A stretch of 64,000 nt of DNA from Acidobacteria bacterium Ga0074141 (GCA_001464665.1 LNDP01000014.1:372001-436000); one strand, 5' to 3'; numbered from the stretch's first letter, positions 7,526-17,157 are shown. Notes: generated from the letters alone by a model not told the origin. Translations and numbers: made by a program.

Positions 7526-8994
7526 TTTTCAGTGCCGACTCGTGCGTCCTTCACTTCGGTCTGGAACTTCTGATAATCGTAGGACCGCACGACCTGGTTT
7601 ACATTCACACCGCGGACAAGAAGCACACGCACCGAGAGATTGATGTCCGCGACCGAGGGCAGCCAGATCTCGTCGTTGACCCGTTCCTGCTCCAGCGTAA
7701 ACGATGCTCCTTTTCTCAGCTTCGCAAGTAAGCCGCCGCCGATCTTGAAGCTATCGGCGAGAAACGCCTCGAGCCTCGCGACCTGTTTATCCTTTTCGTC
7801 GATCCACATCACGCCCGCAGTTTTGCCAAAGAATTTCAGCATGCTCTTGGCGTTCTTGTAGTCAAAATTCGGGTTCGGCTCGAAGTCGAAAACGATCACA
7901 TCACGACCGCGGAACCGCTCGCGACGCGGATTGACGAGCCGCGAAGCCCGCAGCACCTCGGCGATCGAAACTCGCTGGCCATTCTCCGAAGGCGGCCCGG
8001 AACTCGAGCGCCGCTCTTGCTTGGCGATCTCTTTTTCGATCTCTTCGACCCGTTTCTCGACCTCGCGGTCCTCGTCGCGTTGATCCTTTTCCGAAAGAGG
8101 TTTGCCGTTCTTCTCGATCAATCGGCGTATACGATTGCCCTTGTAGAACGAAAGCTGATACGTCTCCGAACCGACCTCACGAAGAATGCCGTCCTTGCCG
8201 AGTTCGCGTCGGATGCTTTTCTGCACGTAGGAATAGGTATCGAGGATGTTTTCGACCTTGTCCTCGTTCGCCTGAAGCTCGGCGAGAAGTGCCGGGATGT
8301 CCGGAAGCGGCTCGCCAGAGGCCTGCGGAAAATCGAACTCTGCCTTTGCGATCTGCCGGTTGACGGCCGCGTCATCAACCACGAGTTCGAACATCTCATC
8401 GTCGATCTGCATCTTGATCGAGCGGGGCAGCATAACGCCGCCCGTCTTCTCATGGCCCGCGTATTCAAACGTCCGGCGTGAGTCGCCGATCGAATATTCT
8501 TCGCGTAACCGCAAGCCCGTCGCCGGGTCGAATACGATCTTGACACCGGAGCCTTTCGCGGTCGAAATGCTCACGATTGATGGGCCTCCGGAAACGATCT
8601 TTGAGCGTTGCTGTTTCGCATTGAGCCAGAAGTTCGCTCGAAAGTTCGCCTCGGTCTGGAAGTCGATGCTCTCATCGCCGGTCAGCGTCCGAAGCCCTTC
8701 GCGCGAATCCCGCGACCAGCCGGAGCGGCCGTTATAGCCCCATTCGTATTCAAAGCCGTTGAGGTCATATGACAGGTTGTAGAGGTTCGGCTTTGCGGCC
8801 TGCATAACGAAGCGGCCGGTGGCTCCGTCCTGCACGCGGCGGATCGTTCCCGAAAGCTGCCACGATGACATAGCCTTAAGCTGCTTCGAGCCGCCGAGAG
8901 CCCTCTCTGCATTCTTAAGCGTTCGCGAGGGCGACTGAGCGTCTGATGTCGCGAATGTGAAAAATATTGCGAGGAAAAAAGCTGCGTATTTCAT
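7522..8994 (-). CDS. Secreted protein with tandem LolA-like domains
   Basis: A 490-aa protein with a signal peptide (MKYAAFFLAIFFTFATSDA). The N-terminal half (25-230) reads as a LolA/LppX-like beta-sheet (LSGTIRRVQDGATGRFVMQA, then GVKIVFDPATGLRLREEYSI). A charged helical linker follows (EDREVEKRVEEIEKEIAKQE, about 300-325). The second beta-rich half (350-480) includes RGRDVIVFDFEPNP and TAGVMWIDEKDKQVARLEAF, again LolA/LppX-like. The double arrangement suggests a lipid or lipoprotein chaperone of the periplasm (inference). It forms a minus-strand operon with the two genes upstream (overlap of 4 bp). Confidence 0.7.
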   Translation of the reverse strand: MKYAAFFLAIFFTFATSDAQSPSRTLKNAERALGGSKQLKAMSSWQLSGTIRRVQDGATGRFVMQAAKPNLYNLSYDLNGFEYEWGYNGRSGWSRDSREGLRTLTGDESIDFQTEANFRANFWLNAKQQRSKIVSGGPSIVSISTAKGSGVKIVFDPATGLRLREEYSIGDSRRTFEYAGHEKTGGVMLPRSIKMQIDDEMFELVVDDAAVNRQIAKAEFDFPQASGEPLPDIPALLAELQANEDKVENILDTYSYVQKSIRRELGKDGILREVGSETYQLSFYKGNRIRRLIEKNGKPLSEKDQRDEDREVEKRVEEIEKEIAKQERRSSSGPPSENGQRVSIAEVLRASRLVNPRRERFRGRDVIVFDFEPNPNFDYKNAKSMLKFFGKTAGVMWIDEKDKQVARLEAFLADSFKIGGGLLAKLRKGASFTLEQERVNDEIWLPSVADINLSVRVLLVRGVNVNQVVRSYDYQKFQTEVKDARVGTEN

Positions 8995-9743
8995 CTTTCT
9001 GTTCTGGTCGAAGACGGAGTCAAGAATAGCCCGAGTAGAAAAAGCATTACCGCGAAAAACTGTATGTAACCGGTGCCTGCCGAGAACCTCGGAAGGTCGA
9101 GCAGCCAGGTTGCCGCTTCCTGTGCCGGGTTCTCAATAATCGACCGCAACCAACTTCGCCCGCCGGGAGCGGTCAGATTCGCGAGCACCATATACTTTGT
9201 GACAAATGCGAGGCCGAACATCGCTCCGAGGCTCTTCAAAAGCCGCTTCGGGTCAAATTCGGCGAAAAGGTAATTCCACAGCACCCAAAGAAAGCAGAAG
9301 CTGACGACCCAAAATGTCAGCCCCTGCTCAGGAATTAGCGAATTGAAGATCTGCGTCGCGGCGGCGAAAAGCGAAACAAGGACAAGCCCGTTTGCGGCGG
9401 TCTGCGTCCCGGTCATTTCCTCGGTGAACCAACCGTCGAGCCGAAGCATTCCGGCCCGAAAGAACAGCAGCAAAAGAATCGCCGCGAATATAAGGCAGAT
9501 GAGTGCAGGCCGGACAAAGATGAACGAGCCGTCCGTGCCACTCAGCCGCAGGCCGCCGAGCAAGGCGACCGTAAGGAAGATCAGCGGGAGATAAATGTAC
9601 GTCCGCATCGATCTGCGGTTCGCGATCTGCCGGACCGACTCATCTTCCCGAACCGCCGGCAATTGGTCGGCGACAGGCACCTCGAGCGTGTCTTCATCCG
9701 GCGATATCTCCGCCTCGATCTCACTTTCTTTGAGCTTTGCCAT
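8991..9743 (-). CDS. Multi-span membrane protein of unknown function
   Basis: A 250-aa protein with an acidic cytoplasmic N-terminus (MAKLKESEIEAEISPDED) and about six hydrophobic spans: residues 53-70, 80-97, 118-135, 142-162, 170-188 and 228-245. I do not recognise the family. The frame continues upstream, but the ATG at 9743 is preferred: AAGG precedes it, the start lies just past the stop of the upstream gene, and the extra upstream residues overlap that gene. It overlaps the LolA-like gene downstream by ATGA, so the membrane protein and the secreted protein are probably made together. Confidence 0.65.
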   Translation of the reverse strand: MAKLKESEIEAEISPDEDTLEVPVADQLPAVREDESVRQIANRRSMRTYIYLPLIFLTVALLGGLRLSGTDGSFIFVRPALICLIFAAILLLLFFRAGMLRLDGWFTEEMTGTQTAANGLVLVSLFAAATQIFNSLIPEQGLTFWVVSFCFLWVLWNYLFAEFDPKRLLKSLGAMFGLAFVTKYMVLANLTAPGGRSWLRSIIENPAQEAATWLLDLPRFSAGTGYIQFFAVMLFLLGLFLTPSSTRTER

Positions 9744-9750
9744 TGGTGCC

Positions 9751-10278
9751 TTACTTGCGTTCGCGGAATACTCTGAGTGGGTTAAAGTCATCGGCTGTGA
9801 CCTTAAGGCCTTCTTCAAGCTCCGTCCTTAGCTCGACCGGGGTTTTGAGCACAAGGCCCGGATCATCCGTGCGGAAATTCGGGTCGATCGTCCGTACCCG
9901 TTCCGCGGCTTCGACGCCAAGCTGAAAGAGTGCGTCGTCATTTGAGATGCGGCTCCAGCCCTGCCGATAAAAACTGTACGCGATATAGAACTGCGTCCGG
10001 GCGTCGCGTTTTTCGGGGTCGGCGCGTTCAAAGGCATCGCGGGCCGCGGGGAACCGGTCCTCGCGGAAGGCGGCAAGGCCTTCGTTGAACCTGACGGCGT
10101 CCACTTCATACGTGCCGATCACGACTGTTCCCTTGGTCGCAATATTCTCGACCGCAGACCGCGCCTTGGTCGTAAATTCCTCCAGCGAACGCGGCTCGGC
10201 GGCATAAAGGAACGCGACCAGGCCGCCGTAGCCAAGAGTAAGCACGATGCCGAGAATGTGGATATACTTTTCCTTCAC
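9751..10278 (-). CDS. Membrane-anchored TPR-like protein
   Basis: About 175 aa. A single N-terminal anchor (YIHILGIVLTLGYGGLVAFL) is followed by a helical periplasmic part whose AVRFNEGLAAFREDRFPAAR, then DARTQFYIAYSFYRQGWSRI reads like one or two TPR helical hairpins. The function is likely scaffolding, but no partner can be named. The start is uncertain: there is no ATG, and GTG codons occur at 10329, 10296 and 10278. I chose the last because it sits just before the anchor and avoids overlap with the divergent amidohydrolase gene. It is the first gene of a three-gene minus-strand operon (gap of 7 bp to the next). Confidence 0.6.
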   Translation of the reverse strand: MKEKYIHILGIVLTLGYGGLVAFLYAAEPRSLEEFTTKARSAVENIATKGTVVIGTYEVDAVRFNEGLAAFREDRFPAARDAFERADPEKRDARTQFYIAYSFYRQGWSRISNDDALFQLGVEAAERVRTIDPNFRTDDPGLVLKTPVELRTELEEGLKVTADDFNPLRVFRERK

Positions 10279-10320
10279 TGATATACTCGTCAACACATTC
10301 AGATTACACTCATCGACAAT

Positions 10321-12027
10321 ATGTTGCACAGAACTGATAACTCGTTTTCAAGAAGCGCACTGGTGCTGCTCGTCATCGTTACTTTGAATGCCTCGATGCT
10401 CGCTCAAGGTTCAGGAGCGGCCGCGAGCCGCGGATTCAAGGCCGACATGGTCGTGCTGAACGCCAACATCCACACGATGGACCCGAAACAGCCGCGGGCA
10501 AGGGCGATGGCCATCTCTGACGGCAAGATCATCGCCATTGGCAGCGACGGCGAGGTGCGGGAATTGATCGGCCCGAACACGCGGCAGATGGACGCCGGCG
10601 GGCGGCTGATCATTCCGGGCTTTAATGACGCTCACGTGCATTTTCTTGAGACTGGCCAGCAGCTTTCGGCGGTCGATCTTCGCGACGCGAAAACTCCGCA
10701 GGAATTCACCGAACGGATCAAGAACTTCGCCGCAAAGCTTCCTAAAGGCCGCTGGATACTCGGCGGAAAATGGGACCACGAAAACTGGACCCCGAACAAC
10801 CTCCCGACTGCGGCGATGATCGATGCCGTAACGCCGGACAATCCTGTCTTTATCGACCGGCTCGACGGCCATATGGCTCTTGCGAACAGCCTTGCGATGC
10901 GGCTCGCCGGTGTGAACAAAGACACGAAGGACGTCGAGGGCGGCGAGATCGTCCGCGATGCGAACGGCAATCCTACCGGCGTTCTGAAAGACGCGGCAAT
11001 GTCTTACGTCAACAAGGTAATTCCGACACCGAGTTGGGAAGAGCGGCTCGAAGCTGCACAGGCGGCAACCGAGCACGCCGCCTCGCTTGGCGTTACGAGC
11101 GTTACCGATGTTTCGGCCGGGACGGACGTCGGTGTTTATCAGGAACTTCTCCGCCGAGGCACGCTGAAGACCCGCATCTACGGCTGCTCGCCGGTCTCGG
11201 ATTATCGCCGCTGGGAACGGACCGGTGTTCGTTTTGCGTTCGGCGATCCGTGGCTTCGCGTCGGCTGTTTAAAGGGATATTCGGACGGTAGCCTCGGCTC
11301 GACGACCGCTTGGTTTTTCCAAACATATCTCGACGCACCGACGTCTTTCGGCCTTGCGAGCGATGAAATGGCGACGATGGCGGAGACGGTTCAGAAGGCT
11401 GATGCCGCCGGGCTGCAGGTAAATATCCATGCCATCGGTGACCGTGGAAATGCCGAGGTGCTCGACATTTTTGCAAAGACCGAACAGGCCAATGGCGTTC
11501 GTGACCGGCGATTCCGCATTGAACATGCTCAGCATCTCAGGCTCGACGACATCAAGCGATTCGGGGGGCAAAAGGTCGTTGCCTCGATGCAGCCGTTTCA
11601 CATAATCGACGACGGCCGCTGGGCGTGGAAGCGGCTCGACGAGCAGCGGCTCAAGGGTACTTATGCTTTTCGCACGATACTCGAAACCGGCGGCGTGCTG
11701 GCCTTTGGGTCAGATTCACCGGTCGCTCCGCTCAATCCCATCTGGGGCGTTTATGGGGCGGTGACGCGCCGCACGCTTGACGACAAGAACCCGAACGGCT
11801 GGATACCCGAGCAAAAGATCTCGGTCGAGGAGACCATCCGGGCGTTCACCTGGGGCTCGGCGTACGGAGAGTTTCAGGACCACATAAAGGGAACGCTCAC
11901 GGTCGGTAAACTCGCCGATTTCGTCGTTCTTTCAGAGGACATTTTCACCATCGACCCGGTCAAGATCTGGAACGTCAAGGTGATGAAGACGGTCGTCAAC
12001 GGCAAGTTGGTTTACGAAGCGAAGTGA
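10321..12027 (+). CDS. Secreted YtcJ-type amidohydrolase
   Basis: A 568-aa metal-dependent hydrolase of the amidohydrolase superfamily, YtcJ/NfdA-like branch, with a signal peptide (cleavage near MLAQ-GS), so probably periplasmic. It starts with the small beta-sandwich (MVVLNANIHTMDPKQPRARA), then the metal-binding HxH in PGFNDAHVHFLETG (about 100-104). LKGYSDGSLGSTTAWF (about 318), NIHAIGDRGNAEVLDIF, RIEHAQHL and SDSPVAPLNP complete the TIM-barrel active site. The family hydrolyses amide or formyl bonds of small molecules; the substrate is unknown. It overlaps the paralogous gene downstream by 4 bp, forming a three-gene operon ending at 14023. Confidence 0.9.
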   Translation: MLHRTDNSFSRSALVLLVIVTLNASMLAQGSGAAASRGFKADMVVLNANIHTMDPKQPRARAMAISDGKIIAIGSDGEVRELIGPNTRQMDAGGRLIIPGFNDAHVHFLETGQQLSAVDLRDAKTPQEFTERIKNFAAKLPKGRWILGGKWDHENWTPNNLPTAAMIDAVTPDNPVFIDRLDGHMALANSLAMRLAGVNKDTKDVEGGEIVRDANGNPTGVLKDAAMSYVNKVIPTPSWEERLEAAQAATEHAASLGVTSVTDVSAGTDVGVYQELLRRGTLKTRIYGCSPVSDYRRWERTGVRFAFGDPWLRVGCLKGYSDGSLGSTTAWFFQTYLDAPTSFGLASDEMATMAETVQKADAAGLQVNIHAIGDRGNAEVLDIFAKTEQANGVRDRRFRIEHAQHLRLDDIKRFGGQKVVASMQPFHIIDDGRWAWKRLDEQRLKGTYAFRTILETGGVLAFGSDSPVAPLNPIWGVYGAVTRRTLDDKNPNGWIPEQKISVEETIRAFTWGSAYGEFQDHIKGTLTVGKLADFVVLSEDIFTIDPVKIWNVKVMKTVVNGKLVYEAK

Positions 12028-13490
12028 GGCTTTTCGCCGCGATCCTGATCTCTCTCTTTATCGGCTGCCCTGTCGCTGCTCAAGGCGGGGCGGCCGATCT
12101 AGTTATCCTCAACGCCGACGTGCGGACGATAGACCTCAAGCGGCCGCGAGCGACGGCGGTCGCTGTTAAAGGTGGCCGTATAGTCTTCGTCGGCGGCGAT
12201 GCCGAAGCCCGAAATTATATCGGCGAGGGAACGCGTGTCATTGACGCGAGCGGGAAGTCGGCCATTCCGGGGTTCAACGATTCCCACGTCCATTTTATGG
12301 CGATCGGCAACAAGTTCTCATCGCTCAACGCACGAGAACTGCAGCGGCCCGAGGAATTTTACGAACAGCTTAGGTTCTACGTCCGTTTTCTGCCGAAGGG
12401 CCGGTGGATACTGGGCAGCGGGGCGAGTAGAGAGCTTGTAGCAAATCTCAAGGCCGCGGAGATCGACCGCATCACGCCCGAGAATCCGCTTTTCATTTAT
12501 GCGGCTGACCCATCCGAAGCGATAGCGAATTCGGCCGCGAGAAAGCTCGCAGGGCTCTCTGACTCTAAGGATAGCGTGACCGTTCGCGAGATCGATCTGG
12601 CACGCATCGCTCGTGTTGTTCCGACGGATCATATTCGCCGTTGGGCCGAGATCGCTGAAACAGCGTCAAACTACGCCGCGAGCTACGGCATCACAAGCGT
12701 TCAAGATACGGACTCTGATGCCCGGGCCGATGTCTATCGTGAACTCGATGCCGCGGGCCGGCTCAAGACCCGGATCTACGATTGTTCGTCGCTTTCAGGT
12801 TGGTTCGCCAAGCAAACACCGCCGCTCCGCGAGGCACCCGAAAAGATGGTCCGTACCGGCTGCTTGAAAGGCTTTCACGACGGCGAAGACGAATGGACGC
12901 CCCGCCTTCGCGAACAGGTTCTTGCCGCGGACAAAGCAGGCTGGCAGGTTGCCGTTCATGCGATCGGGTCAAAGCCGAATTCGATAGTGCTTGATATCTT
13001 TGAGCAGGCAATTAAGGCGAACGGGAAGCTCGACCGAAGGTTCCGCATTGAGCATGCGGAAGGCATTATCGCTCGCGATCTGCGGAGGTTGGGAGAGCTC
13101 GGGGTTATCGCCTCGATCCAGCCGCATCTCTTTGGCCGCGGCGGTTATTCATCGGGCTATTACGGCGATATGGTTAAGAACGGAGCGATCGCGGCGCTCG
13201 GTTCCGATGCCCCGATGACGGCTTTCGACCCGCTCTTAGGGCTTAATATCCGCGATACAGGCAATGGATTTTCTTTTCTTGATTCAATTCAAGGCTATTC
13301 GGCCGGGTCTGCATTTGCGGAATTTGCCGAAGCGGAAAAGGGAAAACTATTGCCCGGCATGTTGGCAGATATCGTGATTTTGTCGCAAAATATATTTGCA
13401 TCAAGTGACCTGCGAATTAGCGGTGCAAAAGTGGAAATGACCATCGTGGACGGCGAAGTCGTTTACGAAAGAAATAATACGGAGAAATGA
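12024..13490 (+). CDS. Second, divergent YtcJ-type amidohydrolase
   Basis: A 488-aa paralogue of the gene just upstream, starting at GTG within the GTGA overlap, with a signal peptide (cleavage near PVAAQ-GG). It keeps PGFNDSHVHFMAIG, LKGFHDG, RIEHAEGI and GSDAPMTAFDPL. It lacks the DGSLGSTTAWF segment of the first enzyme and about 30 residues around it, and the HAIGD motif reads HAIGS. This suggests a changed substrate pocket or reduced activity (inference). The tandem arrangement points to an ancient duplication: overall order is the same, but identity is clearly limited. It is coupled by ATGA to the DUF4920 gene. Confidence 0.85.
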   Translation: MRLFAAILISLFIGCPVAAQGGAADLVILNADVRTIDLKRPRATAVAVKGGRIVFVGGDAEARNYIGEGTRVIDASGKSAIPGFNDSHVHFMAIGNKFSSLNARELQRPEEFYEQLRFYVRFLPKGRWILGSGASRELVANLKAAEIDRITPENPLFIYAADPSEAIANSAARKLAGLSDSKDSVTVREIDLARIARVVPTDHIRRWAEIAETASNYAASYGITSVQDTDSDARADVYRELDAAGRLKTRIYDCSSLSGWFAKQTPPLREAPEKMVRTGCLKGFHDGEDEWTPRLREQVLAADKAGWQVAVHAIGSKPNSIVLDIFEQAIKANGKLDRRFRIEHAEGIIARDLRRLGELGVIASIQPHLFGRGGYSSGYYGDMVKNGAIAALGSDAPMTAFDPLLGLNIRDTGNGFSFLDSIQGYSAGSAFAEFAEAEKGKLLPGMLADIVILSQNIFASSDLRISGAKVEMTIVDGEVVYERNNTEK

Positions 13491-14023
13491 TGAAACGAAT
13501 AATTGGAACGATGATGGCAGTTGCGGTCTTTGCGGTCGCAGGCGTAGCGCAGGAAATGAACAGCAAGGGCGAACCAGTCGCCAAGAATGAGCAGAACAAG
13601 CCGGTCGAGCTGAAAAAGGGCGAAACCATCACCCGCGGTCAGACATTGGCGAAGGGCGTAGCGAAAACGAAGGTCGAAAAGGTCTTTGCCGACCCTACAA
13701 AGTATGCCGATAAGACCGTCCAGGTCGAAGGCGTGATCGTCCGCTCGTGCAAGAAGGAAGGCTGCTGGATGGAAATGGCCGACAAGGATGGCGGCAAGTC
13801 CGTTCGCGTTACCTTCGGCGACCACGCATTCTTCATCCCGCTCAACGCGGCCGGAATGAAGGTCAAGGCCCAGGGCGTCTTCAAAACCAAAACGCTGAGC
13901 AAGGAACAGGTCGACCACTTGGTCAACGATGACGGTGCGGTATTCGAAAATAGAAACCCAGACGGAACCGTCACAGAGGTCTCATTCGATGCCACGGGAG
14001 TTGTTCTTACACAGGCAAAATAA
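13487..14023 (+). CDS. Secreted DUF4920-family protein
   Basis: A 178-aa protein with a signal peptide (MMKRIIGTMMAVAVFAVAGV, cleavage near AQ-EM). The mature part contains KVEKVFADPTKYADKTVQVE, SCKKEGCWMEM and VRVTFGDHAFFIPLNAAGMK, the pattern of DUF4920, an OB-fold-like envelope family with a conserved CxxxxCWM that could bind a metal. Function is unknown. The start may be either of two adjacent ATGs (13487 or 13490). It is the last gene of the amidohydrolase operon; a strong hairpin terminator follows 20 bp later. Confidence 0.85.
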   Translation: MMKRIIGTMMAVAVFAVAGVAQEMNSKGEPVAKNEQNKPVELKKGETITRGQTLAKGVAKTKVEKVFADPTKYADKTVQVEGVIVRSCKKEGCWMEMADKDGGKSVRVTFGDHAFFIPLNAAGMKVKAQGVFKTKTLSKEQVDHLVNDDGAVFENRNPDGTVTEVSFDATGVVLTQAK

Positions 14024-14043
14024 GATCGCTTCAGTAAAAAGTA

Positions 14044-14082
14044 AAAGGCTCGGTCCAGTTTTGGGCCGAGCCTTTCGTTTTC
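14044..14082. terminator. Bidirectional terminator
   Basis: Arms AAAGGCTCGG (14044-14053) and CCGAGCCTTT (14066-14075) pair perfectly. T-rich tracts lie on both sides (CGTTTT on plus; TTTTACTTTTTAC on minus). It sits between the convergent DUF4920 gene and the Oar-like receptor gene. Confidence 0.9.
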
Positions 14083-14094
14083 CTGGACGGTTCT

Positions 14095-16983
14095 CTAGAA
14101 CTTGAACCGTGCTCCTAACTGTACCTGCCGCGGTTCGCCGAAGCCGGCCGTGACAGTTCCGTCAAAGTTGAAGGTCAACGGCCGCGGGAGGCTCCGCTGG
14201 TTGCGGTTGTTGAACAGATTGAAGGCTTCAAAGATGCCCTCAAGCTCCATCCGCTCCCCGAATTTGAACGCCTTTGACGCGCGGATATCGAACGTAAAGA
14301 ATTCGTTTTCGAGCCTGAGAGTATTTCGCTCGATGATATTCGGGAACGTTCCGCGGTCGACGACCGATGTCGGCTGTGCAGATCGGTACTGCACGATCGG
14401 CGAGAGGTTTATCTCGTAAGGCAAAAGGAACGTTGCAAAGGCATTGAACCTGTGCCGCTGATCGCGGTCCGACCAGTTGTATTCAGGCCCGAAGTCACGC
14501 GGGTCGGCATACCGGAAAGTGAACGGGTCGCGTTCGTTGTCGTCGTCCGATTTGTCGAACGACAGAAGGTAATTCGCCTGGAACTGCCATCGGTTCGAGA
14601 ATCGCTTGTTGAAGGTAAAGGTAACGCCCTGATAAAGCGACTTTGCCGAGCTTTCCGTTGAGCGGATCTCACCAACGCCCGAACCATCCGGTCGCTCGAA
14701 GATTGCTACGCCGTTGTAAAGACGCGGGTCATTGCGATTGACGAACCGGGTAAGCCGGGTCGATTTTGCGAGGTTATAGGCAACGAGGATCGACGTGTTC
14801 GCATAGATCTCGCGCTCGATACTGGCACTGTACTGCACGGTTCGCGGATTTTTGAAATTGCGTTCAAAGACCGCGACACCGGGGTTGAAGGGAGTAAACC
14901 CCGCGGTCGGGACGATTCCGGGATATACCGGGCAACCGTTGAGGCCGCCGGTCGGAGCCGATGCTCCGCCTGTGCACAAGAAGTTTGCAAAGAAGATGTT
15001 TCCGGCAATGGCTCCGTCAGTATTTCTTGGTCCTGCGACGACCAATCCCGGAACGCGCGCATAGTAAATTCCCGCACCGAGCCGGATCGCCGTCTTTCCG
15101 TCGTCACCGGGCGACCAGGCGAGAGCGACTCTCGGGGCAAAGCCATCTGTAAAGTCCGGGATCGAGCCGTCGGAAGGGAAGCGAGGGTCGCTCACGAACT
15201 GTCCGAAACGCGTATCAGACACATTGTTTATCGGGTCCGGCTGGAACTGAGCTTCCCAGCGAAATCCCAAATTGAGTGTCAGGTTTCGCCTTACCTGCCA
15301 ATTGTCCTGAATATAAAGGCCTGGCTCGATGTTCGTGTAGGCCTGCGTGCCCGCCTCCTCAACCGTTCTGTTTCCAATCGGGGCAAACTGCAAATAAAGC
15401 TGAAGAGCCGCCGGGCTGATGCCGTCAATATAATCCACGAAACCGTCGATAGCGTCCTCGATCGTCGGAGCGGCAAAGATATAACGCCCACGGGCAAATC
15501 CGATAAAGGTCTGCGAGACACGAGTTCGGTTCAGGTCAAAGCCGAACTTGACCGCGTGGTTTCCGCGAACGACCGTGACGTTATCGGTAAACTGCAGCCT
15601 AACGTCGTCCGAAGGCACCGGAAGGAAGAACGGACGTCCGAAGCGATATGAGATCGAACCATCGAAGGTGCCGATGGTCGTGTCCGGAAGATCGGGACCG
15701 TCGTAGAAACGCGGCCGCTCTTCTTTTGCCCATTGGAAGCGAAACTCATTCAGCAATGTCGGGCTGATGGTTGTTACAAGCTGAGCGATGAACGAATTCG
15801 AGTTGTTCGTCTCGCGTCCGTTTGCCGAGGTTCCCCAGGTCGGGACGTCGAAGGTGCCATTGACCTGTTCGGCCCGGCTGTAGTTGTGCCGAAGTGTCAG
15901 GAGATTCTTGCTATTTACGTTGATATCAACCTTGCCGAGAAGAACGTCTGCGTCATTCGAGCGGTTGATTATGCCTTGTTCGCCCGGCGAATTGAACCGC
16001 GTCGCGAAGATATTGACCAACAGCGGATCAATGAAATTCGGCTTGCTGCTCTCGCCGTCGTTGCGTTCATAAGCGACGAAGAAGAAGGCCTTGTCCCGCT
16101 TGATCGGGCCGCCGATATTGCCGCCAAACTGGTAGTTGGTGAAATCCTCGACCGGCAATCCGGCATCTACAGCGTCCGGATTCTGGCTTGAGAGATTCTG
16201 GTTGCGGAAGAATAGGAATGCCGCACCCGAAAACTGATTGGTTCCCGATTTTGTGACGACGTTAATAAATCCGCCCGAGCTTCGCCCAAACTCGGCTGAG
16301 GCACCGACCGGGACAACCTGAAATTCCTTGACCGATTCAAGGCTTATCGTAAACGCTGGCCGCTGGCCGCCACGCTGTTCGCCAAAGAACGGGTTGTTTG
16401 CGTCCGAGCCGTCGATCGATACGTTGTTCTGAATGCCCTTTTGTCCGTTGATGGTGATCTCGTCGCCGTCCGGGCCCTGAACGATCGAAACGCCCGGCGT
16501 CAGCAACGCAAAACGCGAGAAATCACGGCGGTTGATCGGAAGATTCTCGACCGAACGCTGATTTAGCTGGGTCGAAAGCTCGGTCCGGGCGATCTCGACG
16601 CTATCTGATTCTGCGGAAACGTCGACAGTCTCCTCGGTTTGTCCCACCTTGAGGTCGATACGCAGGCTGAGGGTTTGGCCGATATTGACCTCTACATTTT
16701 CAAGGATAGAGCGTCCAAAGCCGCTTGCTGATGTGGCAACCTGGTATCGACCAAGCGGGAGCAATGGTGCCGTGAAAAGCCCGTCGGAATTTGTCGTTAT
16801 CGCCCGTTCAAAGCCGGTGGCGGGATTCCTGAGGGTCACAACGGCGCCAGGCACTGCGGCTCCGTTCGGGTCAACCACGGTACCTTGAATCGTACCGGTT
16901 GTCGACTGAGATTGTGCGAATGCCGTAACGGTGAGGTAGGCCGCAAAAATAACACACGAAAGTGATCGTCTGAGTGTAATCAT
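14095..16983 (-). CDS. Oar-like TonB-dependent outer-membrane receptor 1
   Basis: A 962-aa outer-membrane protein. A signal peptide (cleavage near AFAQ-SQ) is followed by a carboxypeptidase-regulatory-like beta-sandwich (about 28-110: TGTIQGTVVDPNGAAVPGA, then TTNSDGLFTAPLLPLGRYQV). A plug-like region (120-250) contains RSVENLPINRRDFSRFALLT and the FGRSSGGFINVVTKSGTNQF segment typical of Oar proteins. A long beta-barrel ends with Phe (LGARFKF), as expected for BAM recognition. Oar-like receptors are expanded in Acidobacteriota and are thought to import glycans or peptides or to display adhesins; the ligand is unknown. A 286-bp leader with a palindrome at 17140-17157 lies upstream. Confidence 0.92.
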   Translation of the reverse strand: MITLRRSLSCVIFAAYLTVTAFAQSQSTTGTIQGTVVDPNGAAVPGAVVTLRNPATGFERAITTNSDGLFTAPLLPLGRYQVATSASGFGRSILENVEVNIGQTLSLRIDLKVGQTEETVDVSAESDSVEIARTELSTQLNQRSVENLPINRRDFSRFALLTPGVSIVQGPDGDEITINGQKGIQNNVSIDGSDANNPFFGEQRGGQRPAFTISLESVKEFQVVPVGASAEFGRSSGGFINVVTKSGTNQFSGAAFLFFRNQNLSSQNPDAVDAGLPVEDFTNYQFGGNIGGPIKRDKAFFFVAYERNDGESSKPNFIDPLLVNIFATRFNSPGEQGIINRSNDADVLLGKVDINVNSKNLLTLRHNYSRAEQVNGTFDVPTWGTSANGRETNNSNSFIAQLVTTISPTLLNEFRFQWAKEERPRFYDGPDLPDTTIGTFDGSISYRFGRPFFLPVPSDDVRLQFTDNVTVVRGNHAVKFGFDLNRTRVSQTFIGFARGRYIFAAPTIEDAIDGFVDYIDGISPAALQLYLQFAPIGNRTVEEAGTQAYTNIEPGLYIQDNWQVRRNLTLNLGFRWEAQFQPDPINNVSDTRFGQFVSDPRFPSDGSIPDFTDGFAPRVALAWSPGDDGKTAIRLGAGIYYARVPGLVVAGPRNTDGAIAGNIFFANFLCTGGASAPTGGLNGCPVYPGIVPTAGFTPFNPGVAVFERNFKNPRTVQYSASIEREIYANTSILVAYNLAKSTRLTRFVNRNDPRLYNGVAIFERPDGSGVGEIRSTESSAKSLYQGVTFTFNKRFSNRWQFQANYLLSFDKSDDDNERDPFTFRYADPRDFGPEYNWSDRDQRHRFNAFATFLLPYEINLSPIVQYRSAQPTSVVDRGTFPNIIERNTLRLENEFFTFDIRASKAFKFGERMELEGIFEAFNLFNNRNQRSLPRPLTFNFDGTVTAGFGEPRQVQLGARFKF

Positions 16984-17139
16984 TTGTTATCCTCGCGAAG
17001 CGGCCGGGCTATCGAAACGTTGCCCGGTCGGATCGATCATTTTTTTAGATTTCCGTCAGCAAGTTGGAGTGCCGACGCGGTTACAAGATTGTAAACTCGG
17101 CGATTATATGCCTCAAAAGTAAACGGAACAACTGGCGCG

Positions 17140-17157
17140 ATGTTAAATTTGTAACAT
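17140..17157. promoter_or_regulatory. Operator-like palindrome upstream of Oar-like receptor 1
   Basis: ATGTTA-AATTTG-TAACAT is a perfect 6-bp inverted repeat with a 6-bp spacer, about 155 bp before the receptor start and about 115 bp before the divergent small membrane gene. The size suits a dimeric regulator, but no regulator is identified. Confidence 0.35.
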
